This document shows positions 52,901-63,614 of a stretch of DNA of 64,000 nt, in pieces. Source of the stretch: Posidonia oceanica (lineage: Eukaryota; Streptophyta; Magnoliopsida; Alismatales; Posidoniaceae); contig JAZBRS010000029.1 in the NCBI GenBank assembly GCA_037176725.1, positions 46,324,001-46,388,000 on the forward strand. The letters are read 5' to 3'. Each line of letters starts with the position of its first letter. Position 1 is the stretch's first letter. The notes beneath the pieces are model-generated. The model saw only the letters and a program-made list of their open reading frames with translations. It was not told the DNA's origin and did not search any database. Position numbers and translations under genes: made by a program.

Positions 52901-55837
52901 GTTGGAGATGCGCTGTCGGGCGGAGGAGCTACTCCCGGAGCTGACGGAGGTCGGGCGGTGATCAGCGGAGGACGACGCAGCCTAGAGCGCACTGGAATGG
53001 TCACCGGAGCTCTACAGGAGTTCAGGAGCTCGGTCCTGCCACTCGACGCAGCGAAGCTACATTCTGAAGACCGGAGGAGCCTCCTGACGTCCGTGCGGAG
53101 CTAAGGGGATCGCCGGGGTCGCGTTCCGCTGGCTGGAGCGTCGCGATGACCGGAGAACTGTGCCGGAGAAGACAATCGGACCGGCGAGCAGCAACGGAGC
53201 AGGAGGGCTGGAAACCTACTTCTAAAGGGCAGAGAAGCAGCAGGGGAAGAAGAGGGAGCTAAGGGTGTAAAGGATTACCTTTTCCTGCGTCTGAAACGCC
53301 CTCCCGACCTCAGCAGTTCCGGATCTGGTCGGCGGCGTTCGTCCAGTCGCTGCGGTGGTCGTCGGCCGCTCGCGAAGGTTGGAGCTGCCTTAGAACATCC
53401 TTCCGGTGCTTCCTGATTGACTGGACTGAAGCTCTACAGCTCGGGTGAGGATTCGGCACTTTTGGGTTCAGAGGATGCTGCCGGAGGTGGGGGGCTTTGT
53501 TTGCTGCTCGTCGGACCTGATGGAGCCTTCTGGGAGGTAGCTGGAGGTTCGGAGAGTGGTTCTGAATAGCTGGCCTGGGTTTCTGGAGAGTGTGAAGGGA
53601 GTTTGCAGGTTGGGTCGGTTTCTGGTCAGGAGGAGACACAGGTGTTTGTTGTGAAGTTTGTGGTCTGTGGTGAACGGCCGGGCTTGAAGTCTGGTGTTTT
53701 GGAAAGGTCGAGGTCAGGCAGATTTCTGGGTGGATTTTGGGAAGAAGCTGCGGGCTGTGGTGAAGGATTTTCAATGGAAAGGGTCGTTCTGGAAGGTGTT
53801 GGGTGCTGAAGCTTTGGAGATCGATTCTGGGAAGGAAACAGGGGTTTTTTGGGTTCTGGAAGAAGGGTGAGAGAGCTGGAGACTTGGTGTTTTCGAGTGT
53901 GTAAGCTGAACCCGGTTGTGAAGGAAGAAAATTGGTTTTTGATCTCTCTTCTCTCCACTGAATTCAATGGTCTGAGGTCAAAGGAATGGGTTTCTGCCAT
54001 TGTTGGCAGAGCATGGGAGGGCTTGCTGTGCTGGTCTTCGGCCACAGGGCATGGTGGTGATGGAGGAGAGTCCATGGTGGTGTCAGGCGGAGGTTTGAAA
54101 AAAAAAGAGAGGGGTTGGCTGTCGTTTCTGTTGTGAGAGGAGGAGGAGAAGAATGGAAGAAGAAGAAGAAGAAGAGGAGGAGGGAAAGAGGAGGGGCAAA
54201 CGGGCTGTGGGCCGGAGAAAAGAAAAAAAAGAAAAGAAAAGAGACGGGCTGATTGGGCCCAGCAAGGAAAGAGAGGAAAGAAAAAAGAGAAGGAAGAAGG
54301 AAAGGAAGAGAGGAAAAAAAGGGGAGAAATAAAATAGGAAAAATAAATTAAAAATAAGTAAAAATACTGAAAAGGTTGTGTTGTGAGTTAGGATTTTAAT
54401 TGGATTTTTTTTACTGACTGTTTTGGGTTAATTAGTGTGTTTTGGGCTTGATTAGGGTTTTAGGGTTTTGTTTTGTTCTTAATTTGTTTTCCATTTGATT
54501 AAGTGTTTGTTAAATCTTTTAAATTGTTTTCAAAATTGTGTTTTCCTTGTTAAGCATTTAGTTTATTAATTAGGATTTTTTAGGATTTATTTTCGTATTA
54601 ATTGGAATGGGTTTTGGGCTTTTAGTTTTAGTCTTTTAGGGTTTTCTTTTCTTAAGTCTTTTGGGATTAGGTTTTTGGTTTTTATTTGTTGATTTTTCTT
54701 GATGTTTTTTTAATTGGGTTTCTCTTGTCTGATTAAGTGTTTTTTTAAGTCTTCTTAATGTGTTCTTCATTTTCTTTTTGATTAAGTCCTTAGGTTGTTT
54801 TTCTTAGGCTTGTTAAGTTAGGCTTTTTCTTTTCATTAATTATTTATCCTAGGGTTCTTAATTGTTTCGCTTCTTTTTAGAGTTTGTTTTTTTTTTTTTT
54901 TTGATAGGGTTTTTACTTTTGGTGGGTTTTGATTTTGTTTTAGTTTTTTCCTTGATTTTTCAGTATTTTCTTTTGGTTTGTTTTGCATTTTTTAGCTTAC
55001 ATGCTTGATTTCCTTTTTAGCTTGATTTAGTTAAGTTTAAGTTTTTAATTGTTTGTTTAATGTTTTTTAATTATTTTTCTTAGAGTTCTGGTTTGTTTCC
55101 CTTATGTTTTAGAGTTTTACAGATTTTTAGGGGTTTTTATGGATTTTAGCAAAGGAAAGAAAAGGGAAAGAGAAGGAGAAAGAAAATGGAAAAAGGGAGA
55201 AATAAAAGGGAAAGAGATGAGTTGGAGGAAAACGATTTTTTTAAAATTCAGGGAAAATGTTAAAAATAAAATAAAAATAGGAATAAGATAGAGAAGGGGT
55301 AGAAGCACAAAGGGGGCCCACAGCCAGGCAAGAAAAAGAACAAGAGGGTGATGAAAAGAGGGATGATAATCAGGAGAGAGAGAGGAGAGAGAAAAAGATA
55401 ATCCCAGAGAGAGAAAAGGATAATTTGGGCAAATGGAAGGCTTAGGAGTCTTGGAATTGGATGAAAATTGGGGAGTGGGTAGTCTAGGGTTTCTAAAGCT
55501 GCTTCTGAGGTTTTGGTTTGATTCCAAGGAGGTTTTGGAGGGGTTTTAAGGTGTAGAAAAATGGGAGTTTTACCTAGGTTTTCTAGGGTTTTTGGGAATG
55601 GTCTTGGCTTGAAAGTTTCTAAGTGTTTAGGTGGGTTTGTTAAGTGGGTGTTGGTGGATTTTCCTATGGATTTTGGTCAGGTTTTGAGCTTGGGAAGAGG
55701 GGTAAAGGCTTAGGTCAAGTTTGGCTTGTTTTGAAGGGTAAAGAAGAGGGTTAGGGTTTGGGTTTGGTTTAGGTTTGAGTCCAGCAATCACTAGAAGGTC
55801 CCAAATGGTCCAAGCCTGCTAAGATGGGGTGTCAACA
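49952..55837 (-). repeat. B2 5' LTR
   Basis: Same structure as the 3' LTR. 30-bp array 50638-50908; degenerate GCATTTT repeats about 51660-52790; GC-rich island about 52832-54300; A-rich block 54360-55140; conserved start 55450-55837. The TATA-like site present in the other LTRs is altered here (50525-50533). No supported gene. Confidence 0.95.
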
Positions 55838-55842
55838 CAATC
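55838..55842. repeat. Right target-site duplication of B2
   Basis: CAATC, identical to 28768-28772. Confidence 0.95.
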
Positions 55843-57599
55843 ACTCTAAAAACTTTTTCTATTTTTATTTTATTTTTATCAATTTTATTTCTTTCTTCTT
55901 TCTCATCCTCTTCCCTTTCCTTCCTTTCCTCCTTTCTTTCTATTTTTTCTTTCTTCTCCTGCTGGGCCCAGTCCGGCCCTTTTCCCCCTCCTTCCTTCTT
56001 TTCTTTCTTTCTTTTTTTTCTTTTCGCACAGCAGCCCGACCCGCACAGCCTTCTTCCCTCCTTCTTCTTCTTCTTCCTCCATAGTTCCTCCTTCCTCCCG
56101 CCAACAGTCTCCCTCCATCCTCTTTGAATTCAATTTTTTTGTTCTCCCTCCCGATCGCCATCAACTCCAGTTCGCTCCTCCTCTCTCGCGTCTCAGCGGA
56201 TCTTCCGGTGGCATTAAATGCTAGTCTTGTCGCCGGCCGCTCCTCTCCTATCAGCAGCCGCAGTCCGCGCCTGTGGGGATTTGAATCCCAGCGCGCGTCC
56301 CGTCCTCCCTAGCTGATAAAAAGCCTCAGACTTCTCCTCCTTCTTCCGCCTTTTCGTCGTCCAGGAGAGAGTGAGAGAATCCAGAGCCCGGAGAGCACCA
56401 GAATCCCTCCTCTTCCCACTGAAAATCCGAGCCTCTTCTTCCTCTTCCTTTCCACTGAAGCCAGTGTGCGTTCCACCCAGCAAAGCTCCCTCAATTCCTC
56501 CCCCAATCTCACCCAGACAACTAGCTTCACAACCCCCCAATCCACGACCCAATCCACCCTGAGACCACCCTCCAACTCCTCCATTTCCGAAACAGCAACC
56601 CATCACCATTTCCTCCAAAATTCCCGACACTGCAACCCACTAAACCTTCCCAAATTCCCCCACCAAACTCGCCTGAACACCACCTTCTAAACCCACCTGA
56701 GCTTCAGCTCCAAGCCTCACCATAGACCAGACCTACCACCACAATCACCTACCCCCCTTCTCTGCCAGAAAATCACCATACCTGCAAACTCCCTCTCCAG
56801 CAATCCACAGACCAACTTAAACCCTCCTACACCATCACCAACCATCCAGCAAGTCGCCGGTACCCTCTGGTAGATCCAGAAGGTAGCAGACAGTCACCCC
56901 CACCTCCGGCCTTTTGCTGTGCACCCAAAAGTGCCAATCTCCTCTCCAGTATCGAAGCTCTGCTCCGAGCATTCAGGAGGCACCAGAGGGCCGCACTGAG
57001 AAGTTCCAACCGATCGCAGCCCACCAGCGATGTCTCAAGCAGCCGGACGACCACCGCCGGCATTTGCAGAACCCACCCACGTCGGGGGGACACTCCGGAC
57101 TGCAAAACAGGTATTCCTCTGCACCTTTAGCTTAGTTTTTCTCTGCTCTTGCTTCCTAGCCCCCTAGACTAGGGTTCCAGTGCCTTCCTCGCCGAGTCAA
57201 CGCCGCCGTCTGCTTTCTTCTCCGGCAAGCCCAGATCCCGTTCCGCCACTCCGATCTGCAAAACTCCGCTCTGACGGTTGTCCCAGGTCCGCACGACCTC
57301 CAGGAGTACGCCGGTGCCTTCAGATCGCATCGACGTCGCGTCGATCGCCCGGACTGCCTCTGAGCAGGTCTGCGACGCTCCGACGTCCTCTCCGGTCTGC
57401 TCCAGGTAGCCCCGAGCCTCGCCGGACGTCGCCCGAGCTCTGCCTGCCTCCGGAGAAGATCGCCCGCCGGTCTGCGCCGCCTCAACCCCCCTTTTCTGGC
57501 ATTCTTGGGCACTGGTAGCATTTGCTACAGTGTCCATGGCCACTGGCCAGTTACTGTAGCTTTATTTTTCTCTTTGTAAGTTATTTTGTTGATAAATTG

Positions 57600-58470
57600 C
57601 ATATTTGCCTTGCTATTGGTTTTATTTGCATTTAGGTCCTGCCTCTGTTTAAAATTCATTTAATTTCGCATTAAAATCTTATGATATTGCATGAAAAACT
57701 TAAAAAATTGATTAATTGCATGTTAGTCCTTCTACAGTGTTTCTCTTCAGTGTTTTTTTAAAGTTCTGGTTCTCTAGTTCTTTATTATTGCATGTTAGTC
57801 CTCCAATCAATAATCTGATTTAATACTTGTATTTTACCTTGATAAATTGCATTTCTGGTCCCTGTTGTTTTTCTTATTTACAGTTTAGTCCTCTGATCTG
57901 TTAACTTAGGCATTTATTTTCCATTTTTCCATGCTGCATTGCATCATTTCCCTCATATTTTCTGATTTTTGCATATAGGTTCCTCATTAATGCATAGCAT
58001 ACATTTAAATGCATATTTTGCTTATAAAATTGCATTTTTGACCCTGCATGTTTTAAAAATTGCACGTAGGTCCTCTGCATGCTTATAAAAATCATTTAAA
58101 TGCATATTTAGCTTATAAAATTGCATTTTAGACCCTGCATGTTTTAAAAAATTGCATACAGACCCCTGTTTGCATTCCTAGACCATTAAAACCACTGCTT
58201 TGCTTGCAAAATTGCATTTTAGACCTTGTTGATTTCAAAATTGCATGTTAATCTCCCATATGATTTCAAAACTTGTCCTAATGCATGTTTGCCTTGTAAA
58301 ATTGCATTTTGAACCCTGTATTTTGCAAAATTGCACTCAGACCCCCTAGTTTTCAAAAACTTTGCATAAAAGCCCCTAGCTTTTCAAAATCCTTGCATTT
58401 AGACCCTCAATTTTTCAAAAATTGCATATAAGTCCCCAGTTTTCTGAAAAATCATCCCTAAGTCTTTTCT
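57600..58470 (+). repeat. Degenerate spaced repeat of TTGCATTTTAGACCC type
   Basis: At least fifteen related words (AATTGCATGTTAGTCCT, TTGCATTTTTGACCCTGC, TTGCATTTTAGACCCTGC, TTGCATACAGACCCCTG and others) at irregular 30-60-bp spacing. The corresponding region in B1 is 3240-4130, and in B2 30480-31600 and 51660-52790, in reverse orientation. Confidence 0.75.
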
Positions 58471-59217
58471 TGCATTCTATATGCATTGCACTCATGCATT
58501 CTTGCATTTGGCATTCCTGCACACACTTAAGCATTCTTAGCTCCCATTCACATGGGAGGACCTGTTTTGCACACCCCTAGGACCTCCTGTACACCTAGAT
58601 CCATTCTCCTACCCTGTTCTGGCCCCTCTGCCTTGAAGCTGGGATATCTTCAGATCCGGCCGTTGGATCTTCTCAACCAAGTTGCCTAGATGACCCCGAC
58701 GGAACACTCTTCAGCATGGACTAAGCAGATTTCAGATCAGACTTCAAATTTCCAAGGTATGTCCTCCTGAACCCTTGCACAGCATTCATTTGCACACCAT
58801 TTGCATTCCATGCATTGTTTTTGCTTTCTGGTTTCTCGAGCATGTAGAATAAGACTTTCTCTTCTTATCTATCAACTCTGCTTCCTCTTTTTACGTACTC
58901 TCACTGTTTTGTGTTGCGTTTCCCCTGGATTCACCACTAATTGCGACTTTCTTCCCCCTTTCCCACGATCCGATCGCATCGCGAGCTCTTGGCAGCGTGC
59001 GAGACACATCGTGGGACATTTTGGTGGGAAACAGTCACAAAACAATAGTAATCCTTCCACTTGCTTCCCTTCTCCTTTGTAGATCTTCACACCTACTTTG
59101 CGTGGTCTTTAAATGGCGCTCGTTCTCACACTTGCGCTGTTTACCTCTCCTTTGCTTCTCCTGCTCTTTTTCTTAGCAGTTGCATCTGCATAGTTTTATC
59201 GATGCTTTATTTCGCCA

Positions 59218-59765
59218 GCTTTGGCACCGTTTTGCATGCCCGCTTCGCTTTTGGCACCGTTTCGTGTGCCCGCTCTATTTTTGGCACCATTTTGCATGCC
59301 CGCTTTGCTTTTGGCACCGTTCCGCATGCCCACTCTGTTTTTGGCACCGTTTTGCGTGCCCGCTTTGCTTTTGGCACCGTTTCGCAAGCCCACTTTGTTT
59401 TTGGCACCGTTTCGCGTGCCTGCTTTTTTTTGGCACCGTTTTGCGTGTCCGTTTTGCTTTTTGGCACCGTTTTGCGTGCCATTCTTGTTTCTTGCACCAT
59501 TTTGCGTGCCGTTTTGTTTTCTTGCACCGTTTTGCGTGCCGCTCTGTTTTCTCACATTGTTTCGCGTGCCCACTCTGTTTTTGGCACCATTTTGCGTGTC
59601 CGCTTTGTTTTTGGCACCGTTTTGCGTGCCCACTTTGTTTTCTGCACCGTTTTGCATGCTGTTCTTGTTTCTTGCACTATTTTGCCTACTGGCTTTGTTT
59701 TCTCTCACCGTTTCACGTGCTGCCTCGTTTTCTTGCACCGTTTCACGTGCCGCACTCGTTTCTCA
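59218..59765 (+). repeat. 30-bp tandem array in the solo LTR, about 18 units
   Basis: Unit GGCACCGTTTTGCGTGCCCG plus ten bases, with degeneration toward the right end. Three frames are open on each strand for up to 266 codons because of the period; these are not genes. Confidence 0.9.
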
Positions 59766-59854
59766 CGTTGTTTCGTGTGTTTTACGTCGTTTTCCCTTGC
59801 ATGTCGCCTACATTGCTTGGTTTTACCATTGTTTTGCTTTTCCGTCTGCATTTG

Positions 59855-59863
59855 CATATAAGG
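59855..59863 (+). promoter_or_regulatory. Candidate TATA box of the solo LTR
   Basis: CATATAAGG, the best match to a TATA box among the LTRs, followed by GCAGTGATGCTTACTGCC. Confidence 0.4.
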
Positions 59864-60443
59864 CAGTGATGCTTACTGCCTAGAGTTCTCACGAGCCAGT
59901 TTCGCCCGGTTCGGAACACAGACAGCGCTGCTGAGCACTTAGACTGCACGTTTACTTTCCTGCATTGCATCCAACCACTTAGAGCACACCTTTGAGCATT
60001 CATTCAAGCATTCATTGGCATTTAGGCATTCAAATCTGCATTTCCCTGCGTATGCGAGCGTAAGCCTAGAAAGACCGATTCTCGAGCGTGTCGGGGGTGC
60101 CTAACACCTTCCCCGCACGTAACAAGAGTCCTTGCCCAGTCTTTTGGCCCACAATGACCATATTGCCCTTATCTTAGGCATGAGTCATATCATTTGCATT
60201 CATTTGCATTTGTTTTCTTTTGCATTGCTTTGCATTGCATCCTTTGCTTGGTTTTGCGTGTTAGCTCACACATTTCCCCCGGTTTTCCTTGTCTCCCGAT
60301 AATAGACACGGTGGCGACTCTGAATTGTCTTATCTTTTTCTTTTCTTATCTTTTCTCCTCTGTTTTAAGTGTTTTCGAGTTGAGCCCTCCTCCTCGGACA
60401 TAGCCGCTAAATAGTAAACCTGATTTTGATTGGGATTACTACA

Positions 60444-60448
60444 CCCGC
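60444..60448. repeat. Right target-site duplication of the solo LTR
   Basis: CCCGC; the left copy at 27315-27319 is CCCAC. Confidence 0.8.
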
Positions 60449-61298
60449 CCCTCAGTTTCGATTTTGTACCTCGTTTTGCCTCTTTTTCCTCACTTTGCCC
60501 CATTTTCTGCATTTTTGCATTGTTTTCCCGCTCTTCTGCATGATTTTCCGTGCCCTTTTGCATTGCTTTCTGCCTTTTGCATCGTTTTGCGTGCTTTACA
60601 GTATTTCCTGCATTTTTCGCATCATTTTCCGTGCCTGTTTTACTTTATTGCTTGCATGTCGCTCGCATTGCTTGGTTTTCCCACCGTTTTGTTTTATCAC
60701 TTGCATCTGCATATAGGGCCATGATGATTACTGCTTAGGAGTTCTCACGAACCAGGGTCCGCCCAGTTCGGAACACTAGCAGCGTGGCTGAGCACTTAGA
60801 TAGCATGTTAATTTCCCTTGCATAGTAGGTAAGCATTTAAGGCATTAGGCATTAGGCTAGCAATTCCCTGCATAAGCGCGAGATTGCCTAAGAAAGACCG
60901 ACTCTCGGACGTATTGAGGTGCCTAACACCTTCCCCGTGCGTAACAGGAGTCCTTGCCATTTCTCTTGGCTCGCATCGACCTTTCCCTTATCCTAGGCCT
61001 GAGTCATAGCATAGCATAATAGCATAGCGTAGCTTAGCTTATCCTTGCATCTCTTTGCCCCTCCTTGCATTCGGTTCAGCATGTCTTTTCATGCTTTACC
61101 CCCTGGTTTTCCTTGTCTTCCAATTCAATAGACCCGGTGGTGACTCCAAATTGTCTTATCATTTCTTTTCTTTTCTTTTGCCAACGTTTCCGAGTCTAGT
61201 TCTTCCCTCGGATCCAGCCGCATATAGTGAGCCTATTTTGATCGGTGCACACAAGTTTTGGTAATGTGCATGGACGATTAGAATTCAGGATTACTACA
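60449..61298 (+). repeat. A1 3' LTR, last part (family A)
   Basis: Aligns with 7794-8647 of the A1 5' LTR and ends ATTACTACA at 61298. TATA-like 60710-60716; conserved R/U5 block 60891-60975; primer-site-like TGGTGACTCC at 61138-61147 (TGGCGACTCC in the 5' LTR). The adjoining A2 sequence CCAGT (61299-61303) would be the right target duplication of A1; the left copy lies outside the window. Confidence 0.92.
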
Positions 61299-61532
61299 CC
61301 AGTGTCCAACACACCCAGGTGGCATAAGCTGCAAATGGGCTTGGGCTTGGGCCTAGAGGTGTTGTAAAATATGCAAATAGCTTAGGTTAGGGCTCCTAAG
61401 GTTTGGGCAAGGTTTTGGGTTTAGAAATGGGTTAGAAAAAGGGGTTGAAAAAGGGATGCCATTCCAGAGTCCACACACGAGCCTGCAAAAGAGAGCAACC
61501 AACTTCCAGGCTGTCAGAATGGGGTGTCTACA

Positions 61533-61545
61533 GATGCCCCTCCCT
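61533..61545 (-). promoter_or_regulatory. 3' polypurine tract of A2
   Basis: Minus-strand AGGGAGGGGCATC directly before TGTAGACACCCC. Confidence 0.9.
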
Positions 61546-61979
61546 GAGCGAGGTCAAGTAGAGCGAGATCGCTGCTCAGGGTAGACAAGACACCCTACCT
61601 GACGCCGGTAGGAGCGCAAATGACTGTAGGCGCAAGTCATTCGCCTGGTGGAAGCACCGGAAAAAATGACTCAGAGCCACAATGCATATGCAGATGCGAA
61701 TGCGATGCATGCTGATGCATTGCGATGCATGCTAATGCAAAAGTTAGTGCAGAGGTTAGGTTAGATGTTAGTGCAGATGTAATGCATGCCGATGTGGCTA
61801 TTTACTATGCAATGCTGTTAGTAAAAGAATGCGATGCTGATGCAGAAGAAATGCAAATAAAGCTGCAGTGCAATGCACGAGTTCAGGGATTAGTCCGTCC
61901 TCACAAAAGAAATGCTTGACAAGACTGACGGGCTTGGCATCCGAGCAGTTAGGGCTGCCAGCCCACAGGGAAAGCAGAA

Positions 61980-63545
61980 GTAGCTTGTCCTCACCCGAGG
62001 AAGCAAGCAAGAAGGAGAAAGGGGGTAGGCAAGCATGGGCATCGTCCACACGGAGCGAAACCATGCAAGGGCTGATCCTCGCATGAGGATACAGGGCAGG
62101 ACTCCGAGCATACGGGGTCCGAGAAGGGCTTGTCCTCGCCTGAGGAAGCAAGCAAGAAAAGAAAAGGGGTTGGCAAGTGTGGGCCTCGTCCGCACGGAGC
62201 GAGGCCACACAAGGGCTAATCCTCGCGTAAGAATACATGACAGGACTCCGAGCATACGGGGTCCGAGAAGAGCTTGTCCTTGCCCGAGGAAGCAAGCAAG
62301 GGATTCCGCGCGGACGGAATCCAAAGGGGGGCTTGTCCTCGTCCGAGGAAGCAAGCAGCACTCTAATCCTCGCCCGAGGGGACAGACAGGGGGCTCGTCC
62401 CCGGCTAGGGAAACGAGCAAGAGGGAAAGAAGAAAGAGGCTTGTCCTCGCCCAAGGAAGCAAGCGCGTGAGACCCCGTCCGCTCGGAGGGAAGTCACGCA
62501 GAAAAGGAAAAAGGCTTGTCCTCGCCTGAGGAAGCAAGTAGGAGAGGCAGAAGAAAGAAGCTTGTCCTTGCTTGAGGAAGCAAGCGTGCGAGACCCCGTC
62601 TGCACGAAGGGAAGTCACGCAGAAAACAAAAAAGGCTTATCCTCGCACGAGGACAAGTAGGAGGGGCAGAAGAAAGAAGCTTGTCCTCGCCCGAGGAAGC
62701 AAGCACGCGGGACCTCGTCCACTCGGATCGGAGCCACGCAAAATGGAAAAAGGCTTGTCCTCGCATGAGGACAAGCAAGAAAGACAAAAGACTTATCCTC
62801 ACATGAGGATAAGTAGGAAGGGAAAGGGGGAGGGCAAGCGTGGGCATCGTCCGTAGGGGGCGAAGCCACGCAAGGGCTGATCCTTGCACGAGGATACAGG
62901 GTAGGACACCGAGCATACGGGGTCCGAGAAGAGCTTGTCCTCGCCCGAGGAGCAAGCAGGGGCGCGCATACACTTATCCTTGGCCGAGGAATAAGCGGGC
63001 CTGATCCTCGCCCGAGGAACAGGCGAACTCCATCCACGCGGAGCTACGCAAGGCTTGTCCTCGCCCGATGAAGCAAGCATAAAAGGAAAAAGGCTTGTCC
63101 TCGCCCGAGGAAGCAAGCAGGAGGGACAGAAGAAAGAAGCTTGTCCTCGCCCGAGGAAGCAAGCGCACGGGACCCCGTCTGCACGGAGGGAAGTCACGCA
63201 GTAAAGGAAAAAGGCTTGTCCTCGCACGAGGAACTAGCAGGAGGGGCAGAAGAAAGAAGCTTGTCCTCACCTGAGGAAGCAAGCACGCGGGACCCTGTCC
63301 GCACGGAGCGGAGCCACGTAAAATGGAAAAAAGCTAGTCCTCGCACGTGGAGAAGCAAGAAAGACAAAAGACTTATCCCCGCACGAGGATATGCAGGAAA
63401 AGAAAGGCGGCGGGCAAGCATGGGCATCGTTCGCACGGAGCGAAGCCACGCAAGGGCTGATCCTCGCATGAGGATACAGGGCAGGACTCCGAGCATACGG
63501 GGTCCGAGAAGAGCTAGTCCTCGCCCGAGGAAGCAAGCAAAAAGA
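61980..63545 (-). repeat. Hairpin array of A2
   Basis: Same type of array as A1 21919-24314 in reverse orientation but shorter and more diverged. Recurrent inverted repeats include GCTTGTCCTCGCCCGAGGAAGCAAGC-type stems (written here as two arms GCTTG-CCTCG and CGAGG-CAAGC) and GGACTCCGAGCATACGGGGTCC-type stems (arms GGACTCCG and CGGGGTCC). Open frames up to 242 codons are artefacts. Confidence 0.9.
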
Positions 63546-63586
63546 GAAAAAGGGAAAAGCGATACCAGAGGGTAGCTAAAAAGATG

Positions 63587-63614
63587 CCCCTGGTATCATG
63601 GATGATACCAGGGG
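63587..63614. repeat. Perfect 12-bp palindrome at the array edge of A2
   Basis: CCCCTGGTATCA, loop TGGA, TGATACCAGGGG. The left arm sits in GATGCCCCTGG, whose complement resembles the PPT end AGGGGCATC. The B2 counterpart is 36774-36800; A1 lacks it. Confidence 0.92.

Larger units (their letters stand above)
28773..55837 (-). mobile_element. B2: complete family B Tat-lineage retrotransposon, 27.1 kb
   Basis: Complete minus-strand element with perfect CAATC duplications on both sides. The 5' LTR is 49952-55837 (5886 bp), the 3' LTR 28773-34653 (5881 bp) and the internal region 34654-49951. Order on the minus strand: primer site, leader, gag, protease, RT, RNase H, archaeal-type RNase H, integrase, spacer, DUF7745-like ORF, hairpin arrays, PPT. 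The LTRs differ by a few per cent where compared (about ten differences in 29041-29340, mostly transitions). The element is therefore younger than A1, in agreement with its nested position. It cannot be autonomous: gag-pol has ten stops, a frameshift and an RT active-site change. Confidence 0.95.
55843..60443 (+). repeat. Solo LTR of family B, second part
   Basis: Continues 27320-28772 after removal of B2, giving a solo LTR of about 6.05 kb. Contents: pyrimidine-rich block (55843-56100), GC-rich island (56100-57540), degenerate GCAT-TTTAGACCCT repeats (57600-58470), 30-bp array (59218-59765, about 18 units), TATA-like 59855-59863, conserved R/U5 block 60068-60160, primer-site-like motif 60312-60321 and end GGGATTACTACA at 60443. 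No supported gene. Confidence 0.92.

Noticed and set aside
61798..63282. Minus-strand frames up to 242 codons at the right end
   Set aside because: Same array artefact in A2.
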